Below the pieces are notes generated by a model. It saw only the letters and a list, made by a program, of their open reading frames with translations, ran no database searches and had not been told where the DNA came from. The translations under genes were made by a program, and so were the position numbers. 64,000 nucleotides of DNA. Origin: Paramyrothecium sp. XJ0827 (taxonomy: Eukaryota > Ascomycota > Sordariomycetes > Hypocreales > Stachybotryaceae). The DNA is taken from the NCBI GenBank assembly GCA_020881915.1, contig JAJFPB010000007.1, positions 2,852,001 to 2,916,000 on the forward strand. Direction: 5' to 3'. Shown in pieces: positions 31,201 through 43,400 of the stretch (position 1 is the stretch's first letter; each line of letters begins with the position of its first letter).

Positions 31201-32926
31201 GACCAAACAACTGGAGGTTATCCAATTGCCTTATTCGCTGCCAGATCAATGCTTTCAAGTCTGGCAATTGCTTTGCTTTTGTCACCTCCAAAACCGAAAT
31301 GCTCAAAGTCTCGGGAAGTTTAGGCACATAGTCGGACCTGCATGTAACAACGATGGAGATGTTCAGCTTTTTCTCAGTAACATACTGAGCAAATTCAAAG
31401 AACGATCCGCCATCTACCATTTCATCAAGTCCGTCCAGGACAAGCAGAAGCCTGTTTTTCGAAGCCGACGTGAAATTCGGGCCTAGTATCTTGTGCAAGA
31501 GATCCTGCCAGGACCACGGATCATACATGACCTCATCCCGAAACATCTCAGCGTTCAGTCGCTCGCATAGTGGTGCGCTCTGCTCCGATACCTGGTTGAT
31601 GATTGTAATCAATCCATACAGGAAAGTGCTCAGATAGGCTTGTTGTTCGCGAAAATAGAAATGGGCCGCGCATGTCCTCTGCGATGAATCCGATACAGCC
31701 TCTTCGAGTAACTTCTGGTAGATAGTCGCTGCGATATGGCTTTTACCAGTACCGGGAGGGCCAGCGACGGTCAGAACTGGCTTGATATTACCTTCCTGAT
31801 TCATCCATTTTTGCCATTCCGGCTGGGTGAAGATCCATGTGCATGATTCCGGCATCAGTGTTTCTTTCAGAATTTGGAATTCATGTTTGTCTCCCTCAAC
31901 AGTGGGTAAGGAGTTCCGAATTCGGTTCGCAGATGGTGGTTTATTCGCCACCAATGTGGGGACCTTGCCCTTTTGTTCTGCTCTCTGTTCGTTCACAACT
32001 TTCAGGAGTTTGGCCATATCGCTTCGAAGACTAGCCGTATCGTTTTGAATTGAGCCCATCACTTCACGCTGTTCCTCAAGCATCTCTGTATGATGTTGTG
32101 AATTTTTGCGCAGTTCTGCTGCCATCCTCTTGGTTTCTTCGGTATTCCCCAGAATAGCGAACTCTGTCGCATTTTGTAAGCGAGACAAGTTCTTATCCAT
32201 GTCTTTCCGAGCTCCAGCTAGGTCTGAGTCCTCGCCGTTAAGTAGATTGGAGATCCATTTCTCTGTATGTTATAAGTGTATATCCATGCGGCGGTACTGA
32301 GGGTTAGCAAGGTACTTACTGAAACGGCCAAGTTCGATATATTTATGCGCAAAGCCACACATATTTAGAAACGAGCTGAACACTTCCATGAGGCAGTTTT
32401 GGTAGGATCTGTGGCTTGGAAGCCGCGTTTCTAGAATGACGATCCGTTGGAGGAATGAGTTCATATCGTCGAAAAAGACAACTACCACATCATAATCTGC
32501 CGAGACTGACCGGCAAGCCTACAATTCGGGCACACTTGCCGTTAATATTGAGTCAAAGCCTTTCTAGAAGACACTAACCTGAAGCACGAATGTCAAAGCT
32601 GTACCGATCGCTGCAGCTGGTGGGAAGGCCGGGGTAGCGGCGGAAATGAGCTGTTGTGCTCCTTGTTCCAGTAGATCCAAATTCGACGCAAAGATGGTAC
32701 GGAGCTTGTCAACCTTCTTCTCATTGTGTCGGAATTTGTGAAAGTTCTGCATTTGCAAAGTACCGTAGTCAATCATGCCCTGCACATTATCAAATTTGCG
32801 CTCAAGGTCGAAGCCAACAATTCCTTTGTAGTTTTGAAGCGCTTGCTTCCAAAGATCAGCAACATCGCGATTGTCATTTTTGAGCTCTTCGGGAATACCC
32901 GGTTGCGGCTTGGCTTCTGGGCCCAT
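28287..32926 (-). CDS. NLR-like STAND protein: Goodbye - NACHT - helical repeats - ZZ-like zinc finger
   Basis: Five exons: 32926-32579, 32518-32320, 32262-31153, 31105-30117, 30050-28287 (1469 residues). Introns are 47-66 bp and all keep frame. The N-terminal 180 residues match the fungal STAND 'Goodbye' domain (DYDVVVVFFDDMNSFLQR, MCGFAHKYIELGRFKKW). The NACHT domain has Walker A GPPGTGKSH (about 350) and Walker B LLLVLDGLDEM (about 454-463), then LYEILLAECQRR in the helical part. The C-terminal half is alpha-helical and resembles TPR-type repeats (about 880-1330). An acidic stretch precedes a Cys-rich finger (about 1362-1421; CEGICN, CLSC, CESC, then C and H). Fungal NLRs switch by nucleotide binding and are used in heterokaryon incompatibility or immunity-like responses. 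The ligand is unknown, and the finger in the sensor position is notable. Confidence 0.88.
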
Positions 32927-33555
32927 CTTCAGTATTCCAGATAATAGCGGCACGATGGGTGTCTCCAAGAACAAATACAGTCTTTTGTGGTTGGGGTGCG
33001 GTCACCGCCTTTTATGGCATGCTTTGCCGTAGCAGCCCCTTCCTTAAGAGCCTCAATTATCATGACAGGCCATCTGATGGTTGCCAAGGGCACGCTAAGG
33101 GAACAAAGGAAAAGCCTGGGCTTGTTGTACCATCCTCGAAAAAGGTTCCTTTAGGATAGCTTCCTCAATTCGGACTAATTAAATCAACTCGACGAATTAT
33201 AGGCAGCAAGTTGGTCAGTTGGATTTGCTGACATGCATCAGCTGAAGTCTGACTTAATTTTCCTGGTGGAGCTGTCGTATACTGAAGCCCAATCCAGTTA
33301 AAAGTTCATACGATCAACACGCTAGGATAGTCGTTCTATTAATAGATTCTCAATCAATACAATTTCCAAGCTGATGGACAAAAGTCCGATACTAGTTACG
33401 TTTTAGAATCTTGCCAATGGCACTGGGTGGTATTCATGGCCTGGTTTGGTTGTTGCAATCAAGGCCTGAACTACAAAGTATGAAAGATAAGTTCAAAAGA
33501 AAGAATAAAAAGATAAAAGCCTATATGCACGAAAAAGCCACTGCGCGTTCCCACA
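32927..33555. other. Intergenic region upstream of the NLR gene
   Basis: About 630 bp: NLR promoter and the 3' side of the dehydrogenase gene. No gene is seen. Confidence 0.4.
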
Positions 33556-34649
33556 TCAGCTCCTCCCGCTAACATCACGCGTGGATTCCTGAGTGATGCC
33601 TGCTTTTTCCTCACACCATTCCCAAAATCTGGTTGCATAACCCAGCCCTCCCTCCTCAGTTGGCTTCATGGCCTCCAGGATGTCCTTTCTATGTGACTTC
33701 TCATCTTCCCGCAATCTCCCGAATGGTATGATGTAACTGCCGTTCCACTGCCCGACGCCAACCTCTGGCGATAGGCTCGCAAAGAGTTCCGTGTATGCCC
33801 CCATTTTCGTCTTGCTCAAAACAAACAACTTCATCAGATAGAAAGGCATCGCTGGTAAACTGTTCCAGGTTCCCGCCATAACGTTACCAGGATTTATCGC
33901 ATTACTCACGATGCCCTCTGCACCGTATCGACGAGCCATCTCTTTCGCCAGCGCCCAGTTCCCCCACTTGGACACACCGTAATTCTGGGTGACTTTCGGA
34001 ACGCCTGTATTTAACTTTGAAAAGTCCACTCCATGTGTCGGCGTGCTGAACTCGGCGGAGATGCTCGCTGCCCAGACAATGCGGACCGCGCCAGCGGGTC
34101 TTTCAACAGCAGCAGCACGAAGCTCTGGGAGAAGCAGCTTTGTGAGTAGCAACGGCGCAACACAATGAATCCCTACCATGGCCTCAAGGCCTTGGATGGT
34201 CTTGGCTTGGGGCTCAAGGTCGTACGGGGACATTCCCGCGTTGTGGATCAATATATCAAGCTTCGTCTCCAGAGACTTGAACTGCAAGGCAGCGGCGCTC
34301 ACTGAGTTGAGATCGCTTAAATCAATCTGTAAGAAATTGAGATGTCCTGGTCTCCTTGAAATGTGAGATGTAGAGATGATCTTTTGTATGGCTTCCTCAG
34401 CGCGTGACTGCAATAAAGTCAGTCGACAATCATTGTTGTCAGGGGTGTGCTAAAAATACTGACCTTGGATCGAGAAGTCAAGTAAATCGTTGCACCGGCC
34501 TCATAGAGCATTTTGCAAACCTCGTATCCAATTCCGTTGGTCCCTCCAGTCACTAAGACGGTCCTGCCTGTCTGTTCGGGTATATCCTTCTCCGTGAAAG
34601 TTGGTGCAGGGGGATAGAGCTGGGTTATCATACTAGAGAAAGCCATCAT
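33556..34649 (-). CDS. Short-chain dehydrogenase/reductase (retinol-dehydrogenase-like)
   Basis: Two exons, 34649-34464 and 34407-33556 (345 residues), with a 56-bp GTCAGT/CAG intron. The Rossmann nucleotide site is VLVTGGTNGIGYEV, followed by YLTSRSK, which suggests NADP(H). DILIHNAGMSP is the NAG motif. The catalytic residues are in WAASISAEF (Ser) and YGVSKWGNWALAKEM (Tyr-x3-Lys); INPGNV completes the fold. The length (about 340) and C-terminal extension fit the retinol-dehydrogenase/WWOX-like group acting on alcohols or ketones. The substrate is unknown. The start is the first of two adjacent ATGs (34649); the frame is open upstream only through a GTG. It lies about 20 kb from the PKS, so a link is not claimed. 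Confidence 0.88.
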
Positions 34650-35345
34650 GATCAGCCTGTCAGTCTGATACTCGAATCTCACGAATGAGCCACGGGGTGT
34701 TTAGATAACAACTGTGAAGAAAGAAAGAAGGAAAGAAGGCAAGGATGGAAGAAAAGCGAGAAGAATGCGTTGGTTGCCCTATTTAAAGTCACAATCATAT
34801 TTTCATGCATGTCCATGGTCTGGGCGGAATTCCGCCAATTGCAGGGTGTGCCAGAACCAACAATATTATCATAACCCGGCAAGGGCAGATTCTGTCACCC
34901 CGGTATTTCGCCATTACTTGCGAGCATTGGTATTTTTTTATTTCTTTTTCAATTTTTGGGGGGGGAAACGCATACAGCTTTCCAACTTTTGTAAAAGTCA
35001 TCATGAAGCGGCAATTGACATTAGCAAACTATCAGTATCGTACTTCGAAACGTCTCTACTTCACATATAAGTGTCAGATGGGACCCTCTACGGGTTGTCC
35101 ACTTGAACAACCATTGCATTGGGTATGTTTCTCGGATGAAAAATTGTAATATCTTGTTATAAAGGCGCTAGCTCATAAACACCACTCAAAACGGTGAGGT
35201 TTCTATTGCATCCATGTCCAAGGTATCGTGAAGGCAACTCATCACAATCCCTCGAAGTGTCCGGTTCCTAAAATCTATTCATAATGCAATAATAATCATA
35301 TGCGCTTGATTTCTCTATTCCTTTTCCATTTATTCACTCCTATAT
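34650..35345. other. Intergenic region with purine-rich tract
   Basis: Promoter of the dehydrogenase and 3' side of the carbonic anhydrase gene. A GA/A-rich tract (about 34713-34765) lies just upstream of the dehydrogenase. No gene is seen. Confidence 0.4.
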
Positions 35346-36519
35346 TCAAGCCACCAAGGCGGGTAAAGGGGGTTGGCCGGCGCCCAAAAAGTTCTGGGGT
35401 GATCGAGAGTTAAAACCAATGACAGATCGAACTCTCTTGAAGGTTGACAGGTTGATGGCAAGCTTCTGATCTGACACGAGCCATCGAACACCCTCGCTAC
35501 ATGGAGGGGTAGTCAAAGATCCAGAATAGCTAGAGGTCATGTTAGCTCTCGATGTTCCGTCAGAGGAATCAGCAATGACTTACGTTTGGAACGAGCCCGA
35601 AGCAAGCAGGTTAACAATTTCAGACATGATTAAAGGATCCGTCTCGGTAACGGTGCCTGCGGTTGATATTTCACCAACAGAACTGAATACAGTTTCCAAA
35701 AGTGTGGATGGTTGGCTCAGAGCAGCAGGAGCCTCTACGACGGGTGCGGCACCGTTGGCGGGAGCCGCAGCCTCTCTGCGCTGTTCGGCCTGGGCTTTCG
35801 CCAGTTTTCGGCGTGCGAGCCTGATCCTTCCCATTGGCGAATGAAGGACTGCAGGATCATCACTGACAACAGCATCAGCCGCCTTGTCTGTGCTATTTGC
35901 GGGAGGTGCTGCGGGAGGCGGTATAGCATCGGCAACGTCTGCAATGTCGATGAATGTACCAATCACGGCTAGCTGGCCCTGCGGGCCTTCCCAGACCATG
36001 TGCATTTCCATGGCCATACTCAGACCGTTATCGAGGTGCTCACTTGGAAGGTGAAAATGAAATTGAGCCAGGCTGAAGCTGGTGCCATCAAATGTCATGT
36101 TCCCTCCTTTAGCGATGACCTCTACCGTCGTGCCGAGGTTCTCAAACTCCGAACCCTCAGTGAAGTCGGGGATGTCGATGGAGAGGTCGGAGGCGGGGAT
36201 CACTGAAAAAACACCATTGATCATATCAATAGGGGTTTGGTGAGCCCCAACGGTGCACAAAGAGTTGGCCGCCGGGTCGAGCAGATGCCAGTTAGCAGGG
36301 CCCTTCAACCTGTTAGCTGTGTCTCCCACATTCCAAGTGGAAATCGGGGGATAATCGTAGCGTAACCACGATACGTACAATTGCTCCTGTGTAACCGAAG
36401 GTATTAACCTTGACTGTACCTTCCTCAGCTCGGGGCATAAGTGAAGTGCCATAAGCGCAAGAAGCAACGGCGCTGGTAGCGTATGTAGTAAGAATGCTGG
36501 CCACAAATCTGAGGGACAT
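35346..36519 (-). CDS. Secreted alpha-carbonic anhydrase with unusual Ala/Pro/Arg-rich insert
   Basis: Three exons: 36519-36379, 36302-35584, 35529-35346 (347 residues). The signal peptide is MSLRFVASILTTYATSAVAS. The core reads TFGYTGAIGPANWHLLD, then QTPIDM. The zinc ligands are H129 and H131 (QFHFHLPSEHL) and H148 (MEMHMVW); TTPPCSEGVRWLV is the substrate-pocket strand with its conserved Cys. The enzyme hydrates CO2 to bicarbonate outside the cell. Between FIDIADV and STLLETVF lies an insert of about 80 residues (PPPAAPPANSTDK, then MGRIRLARRKLAKAQ) that is not part of the usual fold. It is Ala/Pro-rich with a basic patch, in the same open exon, and could be a processed or disordered loop. 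The zinc site is complete, so activity is likely. Confidence 0.88.
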
Positions 36520-38615
36520 CTTGTAGAAGTGATATCTGGTTTGGGGCGCGAACAACGAAAAAGGAGCAATGCCCAGGGAATTATGCCGACAACCCTCAGG
36601 AACTTCAAGGGACGGGCGAAAAATAGAACGAAGGACCAGCCTTTTAAGTATTAAAACGAAGAAAGGCAGAGTGAAGAGAAAGAGGAAATGATACTCGAGC
36701 GCGCATCCGAATACTTACGAACTCAAGGACCATCCCCCATTTTATAAGGGAGTTTTGGGGCCTCATGCCCCGTAGCCCCAGCCAGATTTATCATGATAGT
36801 TGGAATAGGGCAGGGGTTAGGTGACTAGGGGGTAGGGGCATTATTGGACTGCCCCCAGGTTTCATACATTCATTCCGTCTCAAGTTCCCACGCTTCAGCA
36901 CGGTCCAGGCCTAGCCCCCGTAGCATTGAAGACGGGGTCACCATTGGCTTAGAAACGCATCGCAAATGCCGATATGCCCCTGGCATCTTGCGCGGCTCGT
37001 GTTCGATCATTATAATCAGGGTTGAGAGCAACTATTGAAGCGGCCGAGCAAGAAAAAGCTACAACAGATGTGCAACGATAAACAACAGCGACGCGGCACG
37101 TATCTTGTCGTTTGCCCTCATCGTGGGGTAGTCTCGGTAAATGCGCTCTTGGCACCCCATGGTTCTTGAAGACCAGCGCAACTTCTCCGCTCCATCCCAA
37201 AGTCTCCACAGCGCCAACCGTTCTCGGAGGGATGAATCATTTCCAAGACATGAATCATCCGATGATAGGCAGGGAGGAGGGGGCGGTCTTTTGGTTGAGG
37301 GGAGGGGACGACAATGCGTGCAGGGGGCTACCCTGTCGGGGCAAGGTACGGCGGCAACGTGCGGTGGCTGCTGTGTGCCAAGTTCGCGCTGTCTACCGAA
37401 CACGCTTCGGCCTGTACGACGGGCAACGGTCGTTAGTGGGTGCTTGGCTTGCATCTTGACGGCTTGGTACGCCGATCGTCCGGTGAGTTGCCGCAAGGAA
37501 GACAATCATGGCTGACGTCTTCGCTTGGCTTTTTCGATCATTTACACTTATTTGGAGCGCGATTATCACATTGCTTTAGCAATACTCTCCGTCACGATTT
37601 TCATTGAGTCCCACATTGCACACTGCATTGCGACCACACGGAAAGTGGAGGCGAATGATGCTTTTTTGCATGCACTGCCTCGAAAGATATCGTTCCGTAC
37701 GGTGATGAAACAGAAATCTTTCGATATTCTAAAGATCAAGCTTGTTTTACAAGCATAACCCGGTCGAATGCGCTATTGTGCTATGTTTGATCAGCTGAAG
37801 CAATGCGCTGGGGGTTGAAACCTGGTCCGCCATCCTTAAGGGAGCCGGCCGGAAGTAGCGTAGCATAATTTTCCAACAGCCTGACATGTCACCTCAGAAG
37901 GATCCTTCGCAACTGCACCATAGGCCAGCGAAAAGAAGCTGGTAAAGGTGGTGTTGGGCCGCAAAGCATGCTGCCTCTAGAGCTCGAAGGCTCGCTCATC
38001 GATGTGCTCCGCAGGTCGCCTCGGATGGTCACACATCATTGCACGAGCCGTCTGCCGACGATATGTCAAGTCAGCCTCTTGTGATAGAGTATATTGCCCT
38101 CCCCCGGTACCTTCAAACACCCCAGGAACGGATTCTGGCTTCATCATGCATACATTTCATGTCAATGACCATTGATTCTTAAGTCTCATTCATAGCCCGT
38201 GACCTGATTTAGTGCGGACCAGTGGACGGGTAAGGCAGACGGGCCCTTGAAGCCCCTGTGTATTCTCGCCAGCCGCTTGCAACTGCGCAGGAAAGGCAAT
38301 GACGTATCAACAAGCTCATTTTTTTCTCGCCAAGACTTTGTTGCATTTCGACTTTCAGAGTCGCTCTAGGAGCACGTAGAAAGATGTGGTGGTGGGGATG
38401 AAGCTAGGGTACCAGATGGGGAAAAGAGTCACAGTTCTTGTCTTTGGACAGCTTGCTGTAGACCACGATGGACAAAATGGATTTTCGGCTAGACACAAAG
38501 CCGGAGTCGGATGGGGTTGTATCAAGCGCCGGGAAAAGAAATATGTTAATTTGGTGGCATCTTCATCGCGACCAATGCGTCTCGTGTCCTCCCTACACCA
38601 GTCAAACTGACAGGT

Positions 38616-39052
38616 TCAGCGGGTTGCCATGCACTCGTCTGTCGAGGCACGTATTTTTCCACGTCTAGAAACGGATAATCCATTGATGCATTCGTAAATA
38701 TTAGGTGCTAAGAGAATACATCTTCTACTCTCCTTATAGCAACCCTCGGCACACTTAGCTAAACAAGACTTGCAGATAACGACATTGCCCTTGAGATCAT
38801 CGGGGGAGGGCGGATTACAGGCATGGCCTGTTCTCCATATACATTTAGGCACTTGCATAATAGAATCGGGGTATCTAAAACACTGTGTAATCTCTCTGCA
38901 GTCACTTAAAATTCTTGTCGACTCGTGTCCCGCACCAGTCGCACTGAATTCGGAAATTCGTTGATAGATAGGATTTTTCTTTCGCTCACACTCACTTGTT
39001 TCAGGGGTGACACTTGAGGAGCTTGCTGAGAGTCTCCTTACATACCACTCGC
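38616..39052 (-). other. Cys-rich open reading stretch, possible gene or pseudogene exon
   Basis: A frame of 145 codons is open from an AG acceptor (TTACCAG) at 39053 to a TGA at 38616. It holds about a dozen Cys, including DCREITQC, PKCIWRTGHAC and ICKSCLAKCAEGC. The only ATG in the frame is at 38858. In the +1 frame just upstream, QCDWCGTRVDKNFK ends at a stop, as if one base had been gained. A donor (GTAAGA) inside the neighbouring inverted repeat would join in frame to an upstream ATG, but that first exon lacks a signal peptide. No family is recognised; Zn-ribbon-like or small secreted Cys-rich protein are both possible. Confidence 0.3.
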
Positions 39053-39074
39053 CTGGTAAGAGACCGCAAGATTA

Positions 39075-39174
39075 GTTTACACTATGGGAATGTAGATGCC
39101 AGTGCCTTGAGGAAATGCTCTCATTATGCTTAGATTATCAAGGCACCGGCATCTTACATTCCCATAGTGTAAAC
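39075..39174. repeat. Long inverted repeat, 36-bp arms, 27-nt loop
   Basis: The left arm (39075-39110) starts GTTTACACTATGGGAATG. The right arm (39138-39174) is its reverse complement with one mismatch and one extra base. Transcripts from either strand would form a strong hairpin. It could be a tiny MITE or a hairpin-RNA source. Confidence 0.9.
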
Positions 39175-40424
39175 AAGTTCACTTTCCATGAGGCTGTTTG
39201 ATGGGGCTGAAGCCATGGAGCTTGACCATCACTAGCAATCAATCGGCTGTTTAGTGCTTTGAGCCGCATCGGTGGCTCGAGAACAGCTGGGTGAACAAGT
39301 CGAGGGTCGGTAATGCATTGGCGTATGTATGGTATCGGCTAGTGACTATCATGCCAAGAAGGTCACATGAAGGCGAGCGATAACCAGTGTGTCTCAGAAT
39401 CATCCCGCAAACAAAAAAACAAAAAAAACAAAAAAAATTTCAGGGGCCTTATCTTTAGGGTATCTGCGTTGCTCCGAGAGAAAGATCGTTCAAGTACGGG
39501 GAACCACAGGCGGGTCTTGCGTTCGAAGATGTAGGGCGTTCATCCCTGTCACGATCGGTCTAGAGCGCGCGTGCTCCAAGACATGGCATCCTTGCTGCAA
39601 ATTGACGCCCTCAACCATGCCACAAATGCTGGGCGAAACATCCGCGAGCTGTTGCGGGTTGATTTGACACGGCGATCAAACATCAAACCTTTCCGCATGG
39701 GGACCAGGCGGCACGGGGCATCTATTGGATTACTTGATACACAGTTGAATGCTTTTGGGATGAACATACAGCTCCACTACGCTCCTTGTTGCAAGAATCA
39801 CAGCACAGGTCAGCCGCTCCTTGCTATTTCTGAGACATTGAACCGCAATCAGGGGCTGAGACGGACCTGGGCTCGCAAGCCTAAGATCTGGGTATTCCTT
39901 CTGGAAACTTGTGGAAACATTACGCCACAGCTGATCCGCCGTTGCATTTCTTCAGCCCCAGGCGGCAAGGATTGCTGTGGCACCAAAGAGGCTGAGCCAT
40001 GTCATCTTGCAGGGCCTCCTGCACATTCATTCGCAACTGCGCACCTGCGAATCTAGCCTCTCATTGGTTGCTGCCTGGACATAGCGGCTGACGGTGCTGG
40101 CTGTGAGGGGAGCACAGAATTTCGTGTCATTCTCTATTCCTGGCCCCACGCTGCCTTATAGCTCCATTACATTTGTCGATGGCTGTCTTCGTTCTTGACA
40201 CAATCACCTGCATTAAGAGTCTTCGTGCAATTCTGCCCTAGTCGGCCAACGGTATCACGATTGTCTAAAAGCCCGCTTCTCGAGTCTCAGACGCGAAACA
40301 TCCCAATGAAGAGACCCTCCCCTTGAGGCAATCGCTGCATCTTCCACCACGAAGCAAAAAGAAAGAAGGAGGAAGAAGGATAACCTACTGTTTCCATAAT
40401 CGACGTGGTTTCAGTGTCTCTATC

Positions 40425-43400
40425 ATGGGCCTCGGGGACAAACTCCGTGCAGCTATTCAGCTGCAAGCCAGCTCACTCAACAAAGGCTTCATCCCGCTCG
40501 ACCAGATCGATTCAATCATCACCAAAGAAGCCATCAGAGCTGAAATATTTGAGACGCCAGATCTACTTGCGCTTTTCGCCGAATATGGAGATATTCTTAT
40601 CGATAACATACTCGGCCTAGATTCCAAAGGTGATCAAGCGGGCAGGAGGATCAAACTCTTTGCCATTCTTTCATTGATTGGATGCGTCGAGAAGATAACG
40701 TACTTCCTCGATGGCACCACCACTGACGATATCCTTCCCATATCCGTTGAACCACGTTCTGCTGTGAGCGGGACTTGCATTCTTGCTCGAGACCGGACAA
40801 CTTCTCTCGCTGCGTGCTTCAGTTCTTGGGAACAGTCAGCCATTGATGCCTTTGAACAGCAGCAATGGGTCGTCCTAGCACCCGTGTTTGGTCGGGATGC
40901 ACCATTTTTCAATCTTCCTAACAAAGCCGTCTTGCCGTTCATTCACGATGAAGGGTTTGTGCATCGTCGTGGTGGTACGTCCAAGATTTTCCGGGTGAAG
41001 ATCCACCCATCGCATCTTGATACAGATATTAAAGAGGTGCGATTCGGCCCCATCCCCCCTGTTTGTGGCACGCAGACAAATTTCCGTGCTGGTTTCAATA
41101 CCTCTGTTTACCAACACGTTGCTTGCTAGCCCCTACTCACGTTCGCGGTCAAACGGGTGCGATCTCATGAGAAAGACTCATTTTGTCGTGAACTTCAAGC
41201 CTTGAGGCGCTTCAGTTCGGCTGGCGGGCCACAACACCCCAACATTCTCGAATTTCTCTCAGCTTGGTATCAAGATGGTCACTTCAACATCATCTTTCCG
41301 TGGGCCGTAAGCGACTTGAGTGAATGGTGGAGGAACAATCCATTGCCCTTGCGCGGTTCTGCCGTTAAAACTACTCTTTGGCTCGCGAATCAGGCCCTTG
41401 GCATCACGTCGGGTCTCAGTGCAGTCCACCGATTCCTGGGCTCCTCCGAGCCTAATGATCTGGGATATGCCGGCCATCATGGAGACATCAAGCCTGGAAA
41501 CATACTCTGGTTTCCGGATCCTGAAAATCCAGATGGATTGGGTACATGGAAGATTGCCGACTTTGGTCTCTCAGGAGTTGGATCAAGTCTACCACCTTCT
41601 ACCGGTGGAAGACTTGGGTGTACACCCGCTTATCGAGCTCCGGAATACGACGCTCCGGATCATGAAATTACCACAGCTTACGACATTTGGAGCTTGGGAT
41701 GTGTACTCCTTGAATGCCTAACGTGGTCACTCATCGGCCTCGAAGGTATCAAGGAGCTGGAGTCCCAGAGATTTGAAACTGGCACACATCCTGGCAAAGG
41801 AGATGCTGCCTTCTGGGGAATATCAAATTCATTGGATATGGATAACCTGGCATCCTCGGGCACACGACCGGCGGTGAAGATGAATGTGATCAAGGTGAGT
41901 TTCGTAATATATGGCTACAAGAGGTTATGCTAAGCTCTTGCAGTGGATCGAAGGGCTCAGAAATATCAGCAAAGAGCAATCTTTTGCAGTTCAGGCTTAT
42001 GTCGACGAGCTCTCTGCTTTAATCGAGAAGAAGATGTTGGTCGTTGATGAACGACAGCGAGGACTTAGCACTGAAATGGCAACCGCACTTCAAGACATGA
42101 GCGATAGATTTTCGCTGCGAATTGGAGACACTGAAAACGCCCCGAGTGATAGCTTGGAGATTCTCTCACGTTTTGGCGACGAAGGTATCACACTCACAGA
42201 TTCGACAAACAATCTTGACCCCCTCTCGGTGGCTGGTACTTTGGCAATGTCCGATATGCCCACTTCGATTCTTGATGAAATATCCGAGGCAGGGCTTTGT
42301 ACCGTCTCGTCAACACTGGTAAATGGAGGTTCCCATCATGACATTCCAAGATCGGCAACTATCCCAGCCTCTGCCCCTCAAGAATGGCCATCTTTTGCCG
42401 GTTTTCAACCAGCAGCGTTCGACAGTACACAGTTTGGCACGTTTGCAACTGAACCAGCTGCATGTATACCCTCTGCGTTTGACTTCGCAAATACGCAGGT
42501 TGCCAGTGGTCTCAAGCGCCCCCATGATACTGCAGCTGATCAGGGTTCGCAAGGTGCAACTGCAAAGCAGAGGCGTTTGGAGCCATCGAAGCCTACGCAT
42601 TGCACTGAACGCCATGACGCAACTGGCACAGATGCTGCTGAACAATCAACTCCACCTCTGAGTAAATCACAAGATTCTTCGGCTTCACTTCGTTTCGCCT
42701 GTCCGTTCCACAAGTACGACCCGAAAACTTTTGGTATTCACGACCCCAGGTGGAGAACTTGTGTTGGGCCTGGATGGACGACTATTCATCGAGTAAAGTT
42801 CGTTGTCCTTCACCAAACTGATTAGCATATACTGACGTGATGCAAAAGAGAGCATATTGACCGAAAACATTCCCTTCAGCCCAATGCATGTTCTAGATGC
42901 TCTACAGCATTCGCCAGTCCTCTAGAGCTCAGCCAACACCAAAAGTCCGAGAAGCCTTGCAAAGCTAGCGGAGGAAACTATCACCAGGTAACTGAGGCGC
43001 AACGAGCTCTGATGAGGAAACGTCCACGAGGCAGGTCTGAAGTTGGGGCTTGGAATGATATATATCGCATTATCTTTGGATTGTCTGGATCTGATCCAGT
43101 TCCATGGCCCTGTAAGTGCAATTCAAGCATTAATTTCCCGTTGTTTGAGGTCGAAGGGTGCTAACTTCCCTTCCAGATCACGAGGCCGCGGCTACACCAG
43201 ACAGAGGCTCGGCTAAGCCGTCATCTCAGTCTGAGGCAGCCTTGTTGAACGACTTCGAGGAGTATCTCACTCAGAACGTTATTCCCAGTGCGGACAGAGA
43301 GACCATGGCCAAGATCCAAGGGTATTTGGATTTGGCCAGACAATTCCGTGAATCAACAGTCCAATCTACACCACATGTCGCACATGATACTATACTGTCA

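Larger units (their letters stand above)
36520..40424. other. 3.9-kb gene-poor region
   Basis: It contains the carbonic anhydrase promoter (with TTTTATAAG near 36740), unremarkable sequence to about 38.6 kb, a Cys-rich open stretch on the minus strand (38616-39052), a long inverted repeat (39075-39174), an A/C low-complexity run (about 39412-39438) and the kinase gene promoter. No other gene is supported. Confidence 0.4.

Noticed and set aside
39571..40056. 161-codon ORF
   Set aside because: No domain, signal peptide or splice structure recognised, and composition looks non-coding; kept only as part of the gene-poor region.
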